Shown one piece after another: positions 33,359 through 41,620 of a DNA stretch of 64,000 nucleotides. Source of the DNA: Parahoeflea alexandrii (GTDB taxonomy: Bacteria; Pseudomonadota; Alphaproteobacteria; Rhizobiales; Rhizobiaceae). Position 1 is the stretch's first letter, and every line of letters begins with the position of its first letter. The notes under the pieces are model-generated. The model did no database searches. It was not told the DNA's origin and was given only the letters and a program-made list of their open reading frames with translations. A program made the translations under genes and the position numbers. Location of the stretch: the NCBI RefSeq assembly GCF_024105735.1, contig NZ_JAAAML010000001.1:939809-1003808 (forward strand). Reading direction: 5' to 3'.

Positions 33359-34360
33359 TCAGGCTGCGCTGAGATACTGCTTGCGTTCGGCGCGTTCCTG
33401 CTGCGGAGAGCGGTTGTAGAGTTCGCGGTAGCACTTGGAAAAGTGCGAAGCGGAAACGAAGCCGCAGGCAACGGCCACCTCGACCACCGGCATCGGTGAC
33501 TGGATGAGCAGGTGTCTGGCCCGGTCGAGACGGATTTCCAGATAGTAGCGGGCCGGCGAGCGGCCCATTTCCTGGCGGAACAGGCGCTCGATCTGTCTCC
33601 GCGACAGGCCGGCATCATCGGCGATCTCGATCAGCGACAGCGGTTCGGACAGGTTGGCTTCCATCAACTCGATGATGGAGAGCACCTTGGCGTTCTGCAC
33701 GCCGAGACGGGCGCGCAACGGCAGCCGCTGGCGATCGTGAGCGTTGCGGACCCGGTCGGTCAGAGCCATCTCGCAGATGCGGTTGACCAGCGTGTCGTCG
33801 TGATCCTCTCCGATCAGGCTGAGCATCATGTCGAGTGCCGCCGTGCCGCCGGCACAGGTGTGGATCAAGCCGTCGATCTCGTAAAGATCGGCAAAGACAT
33901 TGGCCTTGGGGAAGGCTTCGGCGAAGCCGGGCAGGTTTTCCCAGTGGATGGCGCAACGCCGTCCCGAAAGCAGCCCTGCCTGGGCAAGAAGGTGAGCGCC
34001 GGTGCACAGGCCGCCAACGGCGACGCCACGATTGTGTTCCTCGCGCAGCCAGGCCAGCACCGACTTGTTCTGAAACCGCTCGACGTTGACGCCTGAGCAG
34101 ACAAAGACCATGGATGGGCGGTTTTCGCTCGACAGGCTGCGCCGCTCGTCGGCGAGCGAGGTGTTGACGTTGACCACGACCTGATTGGATGCGTTCACCG
34201 GCTCGCCGTCAGCCGAGGTCAGGCGCCATTTGTAGCACTCGTAGCCAAGCATGCGGTTGGCCAGACGCAATGGCTCGATCGCCATCGAGAACGCGATCAT
34301 CGAAAAGTCGGGAACCATGAAAAAGACGATGGAACGCTTGTGTTTGGTCTGTAAGGGCAT
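33359..34360 (-). CDS. GATase1-AraC regulator of the GbdR/CdhR/GlxA type
   Basis: A 333-residue regulator with an N-terminal class I amidotransferase (DJ-1/PfpI)-like domain: 'IVFFMVPDFSMIAFSMAIEPLRLANRML', the elbow 'VGGLCTGAHLLAQAGLL' with Cys, and 'DLYEIDGLIHTCAGGTAALDMML'. A C-terminal AraC/XylS two-HTH domain follows ('SLIEIADDAGLSRRQIERLFR', 'PVVEVAVACGFVSASHFSKCYRELY'). This architecture is that of GbdR (glycine betaine), CdhR (carnitine) and ArgR-type activators. The choline/betaine and dimethylglycine genes in this window make a betaine-responsive activator plausible, but no binding site can be proven. It converges with the response regulator gene and is separated by 114 bases from the DUF1127 gene. 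Confidence 0.88.
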   Translation of the reverse strand: MPLQTKHKRSIVFFMVPDFSMIAFSMAIEPLRLANRMLGYECYKWRLTSADGEPVNASNQVVVNVNTSLADERRSLSSENRPSMVFVCSGVNVERFQNKSVLAWLREEHNRGVAVGGLCTGAHLLAQAGLLSGRRCAIHWENLPGFAEAFPKANVFADLYEIDGLIHTCAGGTAALDMMLSLIGEDHDDTLVNRICEMALTDRVRNAHDRQRLPLRARLGVQNAKVLSIIELMEANLSEPLSLIEIADDAGLSRRQIERLFRQEMGRSPARYYLEIRLDRARHLLIQSPMPVVEVAVACGFVSASHFSKCYRELYNRSPQQERAERKQYLSAA

Positions 34361-34474
34361 GCCTGAACCCGTATTGCGCGCCCCGAGGGGCCCATGTCGC
34401 GATCAGGCCATAAATTTCGCGCTTTGTCACGGTCATGGCAGCGAAAATCTTTGGCCTGCGACATGAGCCACCGG

Positions 34475-34666
34475 TTACATCCGGGTTGCACGCGCTTGCA
34501 TGCCAGACAGCGGTCCGTTCCTGGGCTGCCGTGCTCTTGCAGCGGGCCATCCGATGTCTTTCTGCAGCTCGAGCGGAAGCTCGGAGAGCATGTTCTCGAT
34601 CGCGATTCGGTCGCGTTCAACGCGCCACTTGCGGATCTGCCGGGTGATGCTGGAATATCCGAACAT
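34475..34666 (-). CDS. DUF1127 small protein
   Basis: A 63-residue protein beginning 'MFGYSSITRQIRKWRVERD' and continuing 'IENMLSELPLELQKDIGWP', the typical DUF1127 amphipathic pattern ending in an 'xDIGWP' motif. DUF1127 proteins are small, Arg-rich, and in related bacteria have been linked to RNA turnover and to nutrient or phosphate responses. GGAG lies 8-9 bases before the ATG (complement of 34664-34666), which decides this short start over longer in-frame ones. It is divergent from the LysR gene at 34770, a common pairing in rhizobia. Confidence 0.85.
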   Translation of the reverse strand: MFGYSSITRQIRKWRVERDRIAIENMLSELPLELQKDIGWPAARARQPRNGPLSGMQARATRM

Positions 34667-34733
34667 TGTACTGTCTCCTGTACCTGTGTTGTCCAGACCT
34701 GCTGGATTGACAACAGCATCTCTCCGATGCATG

Positions 34734-34754
34734 ATTCAATCAAACGAAATGAAT
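34734..34754. promoter_or_regulatory. Candidate LysR operator ATTCA-N11-TGAAT
   Basis: Perfect 5-base inverted arms, ATTCA (34734-34738) and TGAAT (34750-34754), separated by 11 bases have the T-N11-A geometry typical of LysR boxes. It is 16 bases before the LysR start and in the divergent gap to the DUF1127 gene. A second element, ATTGA-N9-TCAAT (34753-34771), overlaps its right arm. Confidence 0.55.
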
Positions 34755-34769
34755 TGACTTCAATGATCA

Positions 34770-35699
34770 ATGGATTTGAATGTTATGAACGCACCCGTCA
34801 ATCATCCGCTGCTGATGCTCGATCCCGATGTCCTGCGCAGCTTTGTTGCCATTGCCGAGACCGGTAGTTTCACTGCCGCTGCCGCAAGGATCTATCGCAC
34901 CCCCTCGGCGGTTTCGATGCAGATCAAGCGGCTTGAAGAGCAACTGGGGGTATCGGTGTTCCTGCGCGATGCGCGCAATGTCTCGCTCACCCATGACGGC
35001 GAGGTCCTTCTTGGCTATGCGCGGCGGCTGATCGCTCTCAATCGCGAAGCGATCTCGCGCTTTGTGACGTCTGAAGTCTCAGGCGTGGTGCGGATCGGAT
35101 CGCCGTCAGATTATGGCGAGGCGGTGTTGCCGGGGGTTCTGAAACTGTTTGCAAAATCCCACCCTTCGGTGGTTGTCGACGTGGTGATCGACCAGTCTTC
35201 GAGCCTGTTGAAGCGGTTTGCTTCGGGACACCTGGACATCGCCCTGGTCAGCTGCATGAAGAACCACACACCGACCCCCGAAGAGGTTGTGATGACCGAC
35301 GAGATCGTCTGGGCCGGTGCCAAGGGCGGGCAAGCCTGCCTGATGGATCCGCTGCCGGTGTCGATGTGGGACGAGGGCTGCGTCTGGCGCGAAAGCGCGC
35401 TTTCAGCGCTCGACAGGGTCGGGCGGGCCTACCGGGTGGCGTTCATGACCTCGCACATGGCGGGGCAACGGGCGGCGATCCTGGCGGATCTTGCGATAGC
35501 GCCGATGGGGCGTAACTTCGTGGGGCCGGATATCCAGATTCTTGACGAAAATTGCGGGCTTCCTGCGCCGGGACAATACGAGTTGCTGCTCAAGGTCGCG
35601 GCCGATCCGTCGCCCCAGGTTTGCGCGCTCAGCGATCATTTCCGTGCCGGCTTTGAACGATACAACCAGTCAGGATCCTTTGATGCGCAGGCCTTGTAA
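34770..35699 (+). CDS. LysR family transcriptional regulator
   Basis: A 309-residue regulator. The N-terminal winged HTH reads 'DPDVLRSFVAIAETGSFTAAAARIYRTPSAVSMQIKRLEEQLG', and from about residue 95 the periplasmic-binding-like effector domain begins ('GVVRIGSPSDYGEAVLPGVLKLF'). The start is ATG 34770 or 34785; neither has a clear Shine-Dalgarno sequence. It faces the DUF1127 gene and likely controls it through the site at 34734. Its effector cannot be deduced. A short stem follows at 35725. Confidence 0.88.
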   Translation: MDLNVMNAPVNHPLLMLDPDVLRSFVAIAETGSFTAAAARIYRTPSAVSMQIKRLEEQLGVSVFLRDARNVSLTHDGEVLLGYARRLIALNREAISRFVTSEVSGVVRIGSPSDYGEAVLPGVLKLFAKSHPSVVVDVVIDQSSSLLKRFASGHLDIALVSCMKNHTPTPEEVVMTDEIVWAGAKGGQACLMDPLPVSMWDEGCVWRESALSALDRVGRAYRVAFMTSHMAGQRAAILADLAIAPMGRNFVGPDIQILDENCGLPAPGQYELLLKVAADPSPQVCALSDHFRAGFERYNQSGSFDAQAL

Positions 35700-35724
35700 T
35701 GCCTGCGCAAGGGGGTGAATGCCG

Positions 35725-35743
35725 CCTGAACACCCTGTTCAGG
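35725..35743 (+). terminator. Short hairpin after the LysR gene
   Basis: CCTGAACA (35725-35732) pairs with TGTTCAGG (35736-35743) around a 3-base loop. It is a perfect 8-bp stem without a T-run, 26 bases after the LysR stop. Weak or Rho-dependent termination is likely. Confidence 0.45.
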
Positions 35744-35818
35744 ATGGGGTCAGCCGTGATGGTTCAGTTTGCCTGTACGGCGGCTCCAACCCGGAGCGGC
35801 TGAAGGGGAGGTAAGACC

Positions 35819-36184
35819 ATGAAACCATCCGTCCGCATCATTCTGGCGCTTGCCGCTGCAGCCGTCAGTTTGCAATCCACTCCGGCCTGGTCGTCGGCCT
35901 TTACCGCCGGCAGCATCACGGCCATCGCGCCGGACGATGCGCTCAACATCCGCAAATGGCCATCGGCGCAATCGCAGATCATCGATGCATACGAGCTCAA
36001 CCGGCCGGTCAGCATGACCGGGCGCTGCAAGAACATCATCACCAATGTCTCCTTCCGGATCGACGAGGGAGGCAGTGCCGGATGGAATTACTCCCGGATG
36101 AAGAAGGCTCACGTATGGTGCCAGGTGATGACCGACGATGCCGAACTCGGCTGGGCACGGGGCAAGTACATCTGGCCAGAGTGA
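35819..36184 (+). CDS. Secreted bacterial SH3-like protein
   Basis: A 121-residue protein with a signal peptide (MKPSVR, hydrophobic run, cleavage after about 'PAWSS'). The mature domain has the SH3b pattern 'ALNIRKWPSAQSQIIDAYELNRPV' and 'WCQVMTDDAELGWARGKYI'. Such domains commonly bind peptidoglycan or proteins in the envelope. Two Cys residues (in 'GRCKNI' and 'VWCQVM') could pair in the periplasm. GGGGAGG at 35805-35811 is 7 bases upstream of the ATG. The gene converges with the MFS transporter gene. Confidence 0.8.
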   Translation: MKPSVRIILALAAAAVSLQSTPAWSSAFTAGSITAIAPDDALNIRKWPSAQSQIIDAYELNRPVSMTGRCKNIITNVSFRIDEGGSAGWNYSRMKKAHVWCQVMTDDAELGWARGKYIWPE

Positions 36185-36210
36185 CGCGCGACCGGCACTT
36201 CTTGCTCAGC

Positions 36211-37386
36211 TCACGCCTTCTGGGCCCTGATCCGGCTACGGGCCTGGTACAGGTGAACGGCAATGGCGATGACGTAGCAGCCGATCAGCATTGCAGGAAG
36301 CCCGATGGCAGGGTCGGTCGAGGCGACCGCCAGCAGGGCCGGTGTGCCAAGCGCATTGCCGATATTGCCGGTCTGGGCGATGCCGCCATTGGCCAGTGCG
36401 CGATCTTCAAGCGAGATGTTGAGTTGTGGGACAGCGGCGAAGGTCGCGCCCTGAACCAGGCCCAATGCTGCAAACAGGGCGATGAACAGCCAGACGCCCG
36501 GTCCGGTGAACAGGAAGACCAGGATCAGTGCGATGGCGATGATAAAGCCGGTGATGATCACCGTGACGGCCCTGAACGGCCCGAGAAGCAGATTGCCGAG
36601 TGTCATGGAGGAAACGATGCTGGCCATAGGCATGGCGGCGGCGGCAAAGGCGCGCTGTGATGGATCGACCATGGTCGGCAGGACCGTCAGCATCGACACG
36701 AAAGTCAGCGTGTAGAACAGCCAGCCCAGCGCGGGTGCTGCGATGAAGGGCGAGGCATAGGCCGCCACATGGCGGCGGAAGATATCTGCCGGCGATGGCC
36801 AGGGCGGGGCAGCCCGATGATCCTCGGTAGGCAGCGCGAAGGTCAGAAGCACTGCGAAGAACGCCATATAGACGGCATGGATCGCCGGCAATCCGCCCAA
36901 TCCGGCGGTTTGCAGAACGAATGGCGCGGCCAGCGCAATGCCGGCAAAGGCCACGCCGAAATAGGTGCCCCACAAGGTGAGTGCCTTGGGCTGATGCCGG
37001 GGTGTCGAGAGCTGGGCGATCAGCGTCGGCGCGGAGACGACGATCGCCAGGTGGGAAACGCCCTCAAGCAGGCGGCTTGCCAGCATCCACTCGAAACCGG
37101 GAAGCATGGTCTGCCATGCGGACACGGCGGCTCCAAGATACAGCCCCGAGATCAGCAGGCGGCGAACGCCGAGCTGAATGGCAATGAGGCCTGCGACCAG
37201 TCCGAGCACCATGCCCATGACTGAGATCAGCGAGACGAGATAGCCGGAGGCTGCTCCGGTCTCTCCGTAATAGGCCTGCAGTTCGGGGAAGATGACCACG
37301 ATCTTGGCAAACTGCGCCGCAGCCCCGAGACCTGCGGCCCACAGGGCCAGAACCTTGAACAGCGGTGAGCGGAGGATGGAGGACAC
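36211..37386 (-). CDS. MFS transporter
   Basis: A 391-residue polytopic protein with about twelve hydrophobic helices. The MFS loop 2-3 region 'GLIAIQLGVRRLLISGLYLGA' corresponds to motif A, somewhat degenerate, and 'GNIGNALGTPALLAVAS' is a C-terminal-half counterpart. Start is GTG at the complement of 37384-37386. It lies 45 bases after the reductive activator gene on the same strand and may be the last gene of the methyl-transfer operon (virulence-factor-like, MetV, MetF, methyltransferase, activator, MFS). It could import a methylated substrate or export a product. This is inference from position only. Confidence 0.83.
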   Translation of the reverse strand: MSSILRSPLFKVLALWAAGLGAAAQFAKIVVIFPELQAYYGETGAASGYLVSLISVMGMVLGLVAGLIAIQLGVRRLLISGLYLGAAVSAWQTMLPGFEWMLASRLLEGVSHLAIVVSAPTLIAQLSTPRHQPKALTLWGTYFGVAFAGIALAAPFVLQTAGLGGLPAIHAVYMAFFAVLLTFALPTEDHRAAPPWPSPADIFRRHVAAYASPFIAAPALGWLFYTLTFVSMLTVLPTMVDPSQRAFAAAAMPMASIVSSMTLGNLLLGPFRAVTVIITGFIIAIALILVFLFTGPGVWLFIALFAALGLVQGATFAAVPQLNISLEDRALANGGIAQTGNIGNALGTPALLAVASTDPAIGLPAMLIGCYVIAIAVHLYQARSRIRAQKA

Positions 37387-37431
37387 CCGAAAGCCCGTAG
37401 ACCGAACGCCGATTCGGGTAAAGCCTAAATT

Positions 37432-39471
37432 CTAGCCGCGGTTGCGGCGTCCGCCGCGCCTTCGTCCGGCGCCGGGTTCGATGCCGTCGGCGGCATCGGT
37501 GTCCATCGAGCGCTCGGGCAGCTTGACCACTTCCGTCAGCCGCGGGAAGGCGTCGACCTTGTTGGGGAAGGCCATGGCGTTGACGAAATGCTCCTGGAAT
37601 TTCGATTCAAGCGCGGTCTCGATCTTCTCGATACGCGTCACTGTCTGTTCGATCTCGCGGCGGTGGCTGCGGTTGAGGAGCGCCATGCGGGCTCCGGTGC
37701 CTGCCGCGTTGCCGACCGCCTTGACCTTCTCCAGATCGCAATCTGGAACGAGGCCGAGGACGAGAGCGTATTTCGGATCGATGAAGGAGCCGAAGGCGCC
37801 GGCAAGCCCGATGCGGTCGACATGATCGATGCCCTGCTTGTCCATCAGCAGCTTCACGCCGGCATAGAGCGCCGCCTTTGCGAGCTGGATGGCGCGGACA
37901 TCGGTCTGGGTCACCATCAGCCGCTGCTCGCCGTCACGCAGCAGGTAAGAGAAGGTGCGGCCGTTGCCGGTGATCCGCGGGCTGCGGGCTGCGAGATCGC
38001 CGTTGATGACGCCATCCTCGGTGATGATGCCGGCGAGGTACATCTCGGCGATGATCTCGATGATACCGGAGCCGCAGACGCCGGTAACGCCGACTTTCTT
38101 CGCCGCTTCGTCAAAGCCCGGTTCGTCCGACCACGGCTCGATGCCGATGACCCGGTAGCGTGGTTCGAGCGTTTCCGGATCGATGCGGATGCGCTCGATG
38201 GCGCCGGGGGCGGCGCGCTGGCCGCAGGAGATCTCCGCGCCCTCGAAGGCCGGGCCGGTGGGCGAGGAGGCAGCGACGGTGCGGGCCGAGTTGCCCAGCA
38301 CGATCTCGGCATTGGTGCCGACATCGACGAGCAGCATCATCTCGTCCTGGCGGTGCGGGCCTTCGGTCAGCGTCGCTGCGGCCGCATCGGCGCCGACATG
38401 GCCTGCTATGCAGGGCAGCATGTAGACCCGGGCGCCGGGGTTGAGCGGGATGTCGATCTCGGAGGACTTGACATTGACCGCGCCGGAGACGGCCAGCGCG
38501 AAAGGTGCGCCGCCGAGCTCGGTCGGGTCGATGCCGAGAAACAGGTGATGCATGATCGGGTTGCCGACGAAGACCGCGTCGAGGATGTCGCCGCGGTCGA
38601 TCTCGCCTTCCTTGCAGACCTTGTCGATCAGTCCGTTGATCGCCTCGCGCACGGCAATTGTCATGCCCTCGCGGCCTTCCGGGTTCATCATCACGTAGGA
38701 GACCCGGCTCATCAGGTCCTCGCCGAAGCGGATCTGCGGGTTGGATGTGCCGGACGAGGCCAGCGTGCGGCCCGACAAGAGCGATGAGAGATGCATGGCG
38801 ATGGTGGTGGAGCCGATGTCGCAGGCGACGCCGTAGGCTTCGTTTTTCAGGCCGGGATACAGCGCGACCAGTGTCGCTGCCCCGCCATCGACGGGTTCGT
38901 GAACCGCGGCGGTGACCTTCCAGTCACCTTTTCGGAGAATCTGCTGTACCTGGCCATAAAGATAGGCGTCGATCGCAAGTCCCTTGAAGCCCCAGTCGGC
39001 CTCGATGGCCATCAGCAGCCGGTCAAGGTCGCCGAGCGGCTTGTGCATGTCGGGCTCTTCGACCTCGACATAGCACATGTGAATGGCTGGATTGCGCTCG
39101 ATGACGCGCCCGTCGGAATCCTTGCGAACCACCTGCGCATTGACCACGGCATCCTGCGGGATGTCGATGACCAGATCGCCGAGGATTTTGGCCGAGCAGG
39201 ACAGTCTGCGACCGGCTTTGAGGTCACGCTTTTCGGCGTAGCGCACCTCGTTTCCGCCGAAAGGCGAGATATGCTCCTTCGACGAGGTGATGCCGTGCTT
39301 GGCGAAGACGCCTTCCTGCACATCGACCTGGCAGCGCCCGCAGATGCCGCGGCCGCCGCAGACGCTCTCGACATGCACGCCCAATTGCCGCGCGGCATCG
39401 AGCACCGGCGTGTCTGTCGGGAAACGGCCGCGCTTGCCCGAGGGCATGAACAGGACGAGATGGTCGGTCAT
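37432..39471 (-). CDS. RACo/RamA-type ATP-dependent reductive activator of corrinoid proteins
   Basis: A 679-residue protein. The N-terminal [2Fe-2S] ferredoxin-like domain has 'CGGRGICGRC' (Cx5Cx2C) and a fourth Cys in 'RRLSCSAKI'. An ASKHA-fold ATPase domain (DUF4445) follows, with phosphate loops 'VACDIGSTTIAMHL', 'LLVDVGTNAEIVLG' and 'LAGAFGSFID'. Proteins of this class reduce the inactive cob(II)alamin state of corrinoid proteins to cob(I)alamin with ATP hydrolysis. The immediate partner should be the corrinoid protein at 45233. Unusually, it ends in an Arg-rich tail (AGRRRGGRRNRG) not needed by the catalytic domains. ATG 39471 is chosen because it lies 7 bases after the methyltransferase stop; the longer frame only re-reads that gene out of frame. 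Confidence 0.88.
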   Translation of the reverse strand: MTDHLVLFMPSGKRGRFPTDTPVLDAARQLGVHVESVCGGRGICGRCQVDVQEGVFAKHGITSSKEHISPFGGNEVRYAEKRDLKAGRRLSCSAKILGDLVIDIPQDAVVNAQVVRKDSDGRVIERNPAIHMCYVEVEEPDMHKPLGDLDRLLMAIEADWGFKGLAIDAYLYGQVQQILRKGDWKVTAAVHEPVDGGAATLVALYPGLKNEAYGVACDIGSTTIAMHLSSLLSGRTLASSGTSNPQIRFGEDLMSRVSYVMMNPEGREGMTIAVREAINGLIDKVCKEGEIDRGDILDAVFVGNPIMHHLFLGIDPTELGGAPFALAVSGAVNVKSSEIDIPLNPGARVYMLPCIAGHVGADAAAATLTEGPHRQDEMMLLVDVGTNAEIVLGNSARTVAASSPTGPAFEGAEISCGQRAAPGAIERIRIDPETLEPRYRVIGIEPWSDEPGFDEAAKKVGVTGVCGSGIIEIIAEMYLAGIITEDGVINGDLAARSPRITGNGRTFSYLLRDGEQRLMVTQTDVRAIQLAKAALYAGVKLLMDKQGIDHVDRIGLAGAFGSFIDPKYALVLGLVPDCDLEKVKAVGNAAGTGARMALLNRSHRREIEQTVTRIEKIETALESKFQEHFVNAMAFPNKVDAFPRLTEVVKLPERSMDTDAADGIEPGAGRRRGGRRNRG

Positions 39472-39478
39472 GGGTGGG

Positions 39479-40441
39479 TTATGCTCCACCGGCGCGGGCT
39501 GCGCGGCCGCCGCGGCGGCGTCCGCCGCCATCGCCGGAGGGGGCTGCGGACTGTGGGGCAGGGGCGGAGCCGGCGACATGCGGCTGGTAGTCCTTGTAGG
39601 TCTTGATCCAGTTCATGCAATTGGCATCGTTGCCCTTGAGCACATTGGCGGCGCGCACCATTTCCATCTCCTGCGGACGACAGGGGTTCATGATCGCCGA
39701 GGTCATGCCGGCTCCGATGACCATCGGAATGAAGCCGGCATTGATGCCGTGACGGTGGGGAAGGCCGAAGGAGATGTTGGACAGGCCGCAGGTGGTGTTG
39801 ACCTTGAGCTCGTTGCGCAGCCGGTGCAGCAGCGCGAAGACCTGCTGGCCGGCGGTGCCCATGGCGCCGATCGGCATGACCAGCGGGTCGACCACGATGT
39901 CATGCGGCTTGATGCCGTAATCGGCGGCGTGCTCGACGATCTTCTTGGCAACGGCAAAGCGCACGTCGGGATCTTCGGAAATGCCGGTTTCATCGTTGGA
40001 GATGGCGACCACCGGGACGTCGTACTTCTTGCACAGCGGCAGGATGGCTTCGAGTTTTTCCAATTCGCCGGTGACCGAATTGACCAGCGGCCGGCCCTTG
40101 GCGATTTTCAGCGCGGCCTCGATTGCGGCTGTCACCGAACTGTCGATGGACAGAGGCACGTCGACCAGGCCCTGAACGATTTCCATGGTCTGCACCAGCA
40201 GTCCGGGCTCGGTCTCGTTCGGGTTGACCGAGGTGACGCCCGCATTGACGTCGAGCATGGTGGCGCCGGCTGCGACCTGTTCCAGCGCGTCCTTGATGAC
40301 GGTGTCGAAATTGCCCTCGATCATCTCGGCGGCAAGCTTCTTGCGCCCTGTCGGGTTGATGCGTTCGCCGATCACACAGAAGGGCTGGTCAAAGCCGATG
40401 ATCACTTCGCGGGTCGCGGAGGCAACGATGGTGCGGGTCAT
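39479..40441 (-). CDS. Methyltetrahydrofolate:corrinoid methyltransferase (pterin-binding family)
   Basis: A 320-residue TIM-barrel enzyme of the pterin-binding family (AcsE / MetH-folate domain type). 'ERINPTGRKKL', 'MLDVNAGV' and 'PLSIDSS' are the pterin and corrinoid contact segments, and 'AISNDETGIS' and 'VDPLVMPIG' are family blocks. It moves a methyl group between methyl-corrinoid and THF. In this demethylating context it would take the methyl from the corrinoid protein at 45233 and give it to THF, feeding MetF. AAGGA 6-7 bases before the ATG at 40441 fixes the start. The last 18 residues are Gly/Arg-rich (GDGGGRRRGGRAARAGGA), an extension beyond the barrel. A palindromic site precedes the gene at 40461. 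Confidence 0.88.
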   Translation of the reverse strand: MTRTIVASATREVIIGFDQPFCVIGERINPTGRKKLAAEMIEGNFDTVIKDALEQVAAGATMLDVNAGVTSVNPNETEPGLLVQTMEIVQGLVDVPLSIDSSVTAAIEAALKIAKGRPLVNSVTGELEKLEAILPLCKKYDVPVVAISNDETGISEDPDVRFAVAKKIVEHAADYGIKPHDIVVDPLVMPIGAMGTAGQQVFALLHRLRNELKVNTTCGLSNISFGLPHRHGINAGFIPMVIGAGMTSAIMNPCRPQEMEMVRAANVLKGNDANCMNWIKTYKDYQPHVAGSAPAPQSAAPSGDGGGRRRGGRAARAGGA

Positions 40442-40460
40442 GTTCGATCCTTGCGGTAGT

Positions 40461-40482
40461 GACATAAAGAATTGTTTATGTC
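40461..40482. promoter_or_regulatory. Palindromic operator GACATAAA-N6-TTTATGTC
   Basis: Perfect 8-base inverted arms (40461-40468 and 40475-40482) around GAATTG lie 20 bases upstream of the methyltransferase start, between that gene and metF. The centre closely matches the palindrome at 49741-49756 upstream of bmt (14 of 18 positions). An ArsR-type regulator of methionine/SAM metabolism (SahR/SamR-like) is a reasonable candidate, not proven. It implies an internal promoter in the operon. Confidence 0.6.
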
Positions 40483-40519
40483 GTTATAGGTTATTGGTTG
40501 GAGATGCAAGCCTTCGGCT

Positions 40520-41620
40520 CTATTCGGATGGCTCTGTGTCACCAGCCACGCCGGCCAGTTCATGGGGCACCTGCCTGGGCTCCTCGAGGATTTCCTCCAT
40601 GCGGGCGGCAACCATTTCATCGACCGGGTTGGGTTCCTTGCGCCAGGGCCTGCGCCCCTTGAGGACGCCCGATTCGTGGACGATCTCGGCCACGAATTCC
40701 TCCTGGCGGTAGGCCATGACGTGGATGCCGGAGACACCTTCGATCTCCTTGACCTCGTTGATGATGTCGATGCAGAGCTGCTTGCCTTCCTTCTTCTGGT
40801 CCTCGGCGCCTTCGAGGCGCTTGATGATCTCGTCGGGAATATGCACGCCGGGTACGTTGGAGCGCATCCATTTGGCTGTGCGCGCCGAGGCCAGCGGGCC
40901 GACGCCGCACATGATGAAGCACTCCTTGTCGAGCCCCATGTCGCGCACCTGCTGCATGTATTTTTTAAACATCGGCACGTCGTAGCAGTACTGGCTCTGA
41001 ACGAACTGGGCGCCTGCAGCGATTTTCTTGGCGAGCCGGTGCGGGCGAAAATCATGCGGCGGCGCGAAGGGATTGATGGCGGCGCCGAGGAATACGGTCG
41101 GCGGGCTGGTCAGCTTGCGGCCGGACAGGAACTTCGAGTTGTCGCGCATGATGCGGATGGTTTCCAGCAGCGACATGCAGTCGAGATCGAACACCGGCTT
41201 GGCGCCGGGCTGGTCGCCGGCCTGCACGCCGTCGCCGGTCAGGCACAGGATGTTCTGCACGCCCATGGCCGAGGCGCCGAGCACGTCGCCCTGAATGGCG
41301 ATGCGGTTCTTGTCGCGGCAGGAAATCTGCATGATCGGGGCATAGCCCATGCGGGTGAGCAGCGCGCAGATGCCGACCGAGGACATGTGGGCATTGGCGC
41401 CCGAGGCATCGACGGCGTTGATGCCATCGACCCAGCCGTCGAAGATGGCGGCGCGCTCATAGACATCGTGCGGATTGGCACTGTCGGGCGGGTTGAGCTC
41501 GGCGGTGACCGCGAATTCGCCGCGCCGCAGGATGCGCTCCAGCCGGCCGAGGGACGAATGGCCGGGCAGCGGTTCGAGCAGGGCGCTGGGATCAAGCGGG
41601 TTGCTGTCGGCCTGGCTCAT
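40520..41620 (-). CDS. Methylenetetrahydrofolate reductase (MetF family)
   Basis: A 366-residue TIM-barrel flavoenzyme family member. Blocks include 'RRGEFAVTAELNPPDSANPHDVYERAAI', 'ILCLTGDGVQAGDQPGAKPVFDLD' (the LxLxGD motif), 'GAAINPFAPPHDFRPHRLAKKIAAGAQFVQSQYCYD' and 'IPDEIIKRLEG'. In biosynthesis MetF makes methyl-THF. In this operon the likely direction is oxidation of methyl-THF, made by the methyltransferase, to methylene-THF. Its start overlaps the stop of the MetV-like gene upstream (ATGA), as in two-subunit MetFV reductases of acetogens and related bacteria. The gene is followed by 78 bases with an operator before the methyltransferase. Confidence 0.9.
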   Translation of the reverse strand: MSQADSNPLDPSALLEPLPGHSSLGRLERILRRGEFAVTAELNPPDSANPHDVYERAAIFDGWVDGINAVDASGANAHMSSVGICALLTRMGYAPIMQISCRDKNRIAIQGDVLGASAMGVQNILCLTGDGVQAGDQPGAKPVFDLDCMSLLETIRIMRDNSKFLSGRKLTSPPTVFLGAAINPFAPPHDFRPHRLAKKIAAGAQFVQSQYCYDVPMFKKYMQQVRDMGLDKECFIMCGVGPLASARTAKWMRSNVPGVHIPDEIIKRLEGAEDQKKEGKQLCIDIINEVKEIEGVSGIHVMAYRQEEFVAEIVHESGVLKGRRPWRKEPNPVDEMVAARMEEILEEPRQVPHELAGVAGDTEPSE

